Source: Pseudomonadota bacterium (GTDB taxonomy: Bacteria; Bdellovibrionota; Oligoflexia; Oligoflexales; Oligoflexaceae). From it: a stretch of DNA of 5,555 bases. The stretch spans positions 1-5,555 of the forward strand of contig JAKQGS010000479.1 in assembly GCA_029556045.1 (NCBI GenBank), given 5' to 3'. A program made the translations under genes and the position numbers. This document shows, piece by piece, positions 5,187-5,555 of the stretch (within the stretch, counting starts at the first letter, position 1; every line of letters starts with the position of its first letter). Below the pieces are notes generated by a model that was given only the letters and a program-made list of their open reading frames with translations, had not been told where the DNA came from and made no database searches.

Positions 5187-5192
5187 AAGGAG
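5187..5192 (+). promoter_or_regulatory. Ribosome binding site that fixes the TTG start of ndk
   Basis: AAGGAG, a near-perfect Shine-Dalgarno core, lies 7 nt before TTG 5200. No in-frame ATG is placed suitably, so this site decides the start codon. Confidence 0.85.
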
Positions 5193-5199
5193 AAAGACC

Positions 5200-5555
5200 T
5201 TGGAACGTACTCTGTCCATCATCAAGCCCGATGGCGTTAAACGCAATCTGATCGGCAAAATCGTCACAAAATTTGAATCGCAAAACCTGCGGATCGCCGC
5301 CATGGAAATGAAATGGCTGTCCCGTCGCGAAGCCGAAGGCTTTTACGCCGTGCACCGTGCCCGCCCGTTTTTCGGCGAGCTGGTGGACTTCATGTGCTCC
5401 GGTCCCGTTGTGGTCATGGTGCTGGAAGGTGAAAATGCCATCGTGCGTAACCGTGAGATCATGGGTGCCACCGATCCTGCCAAAGCTGACGCCGGCACCA
5501 TCCGCAAGGAGTTTGCCCTGTCGATCGGTGAAAACACCGTGCACGGCTCCGACTC
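5200..5555 (+). CDS. ndk: Nucleoside diphosphate kinase, 3'-partial, TTG start
   Basis: Balances NTP and dNTP pools by transferring the gamma-phosphate of ATP to NDPs through a phosphohistidine, in the cytoplasm. The visible 118 residues match the family closely: [12 protein letters not shown] at the N-terminus with the conserved Lys9, [11 protein letters not shown] in the middle, the nucleotide-binding segment [13 protein letters not shown], and NTVHGSDS with catalytic His115 (codon 5542-5544). Full-length members have about 140 residues, so roughly 20-25 C-terminal residues lie beyond the window. The TTG start gives a protein beginning [11 protein letters not shown], two residues shorter at the N-terminus than E. 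coli Ndk (MAIERTLS). His115 therefore aligns with E. coli His117, which supports this start. Its own promoter and strong ribosome binding site precede it. Nothing is missing from the visible active site. Confidence 0.96.
   Translation, partial: MERTLSIIKPDGVKRNLIGKIVTKFESQNLRIAAMEMKWLSRREAEGFYAVHRARPFFGELVDFMCSGPVVVMVLEGENAIVRNREIMGATDPAKADAGTIRKEFALSIGENTVHGSD

Overview
The window reads as an ordinary Gram-negative bacterial chromosome, probably proteobacterial in the broad sense. The grounds are acyl-CoA carboxylase genes encoded as separate proteins, short Shine-Dalgarno-led genes, a Sec-type secreted protein, a small lipoprotein and a bacterial nucleoside diphosphate kinase. I cannot fix the lineage; Desulfobacterota-like or magnetococcal-like bacteria are only guesses. 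All recognised protein genes are on the + strand. Coding DNA is moderately GC-rich, but the non-coding DNA in the middle swings from very GC-rich to almost pure AT.

Positions 1-3343 hold a tight operon for a biotin-dependent acyl-CoA carboxylase, most likely propionyl-CoA carboxylase. In order these are the carboxyltransferase (beta) subunit, cut by the window's left edge; a biotin carboxylase of 505 aa; and a biotin carrier protein of 182 aa whose N-terminal part probably supplies the holoenzyme-contact domain. The carboxylase charges biotin on the carrier with CO2 using ATP and bicarbonate, and the beta subunit moves it to the acyl-CoA. A plausible intrinsic terminator follows at 3351-3377.

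Positions 3344-4187 (844 bp) contain no convincing protein gene but are the most interesting part. Two GC-rich elements, each with a 171-bp core, lie in opposite orientation (3449-3629 on +, 3842-4024 on -). Their interiors share a 47-bp perfect block and a second block of about 37 bp. Their end arms differ in sequence between copies, yet within each copy the two ends are still complementary. This pattern of changed sequence with retained pairing, together with G-U wobbles that are only valid on one strand, points to a structured RNA, or a structured single-stranded DNA, rather than a simple repeat. About 210 bp of unassigned DNA separates them. An extremely AT-rich tract (4081-4140, only two G and no C) follows and probably carries promoters.

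Positions 4188-5047 hold two small envelope genes: an unrecognised 160-aa secreted protein and a 76-aa probable lipoprotein. A well-formed sigma-70-type promoter (5112-5139) and a strong ribosome binding site then lead into ndk, which begins with TTG at 5200 and runs off the right edge just after its catalytic histidine.
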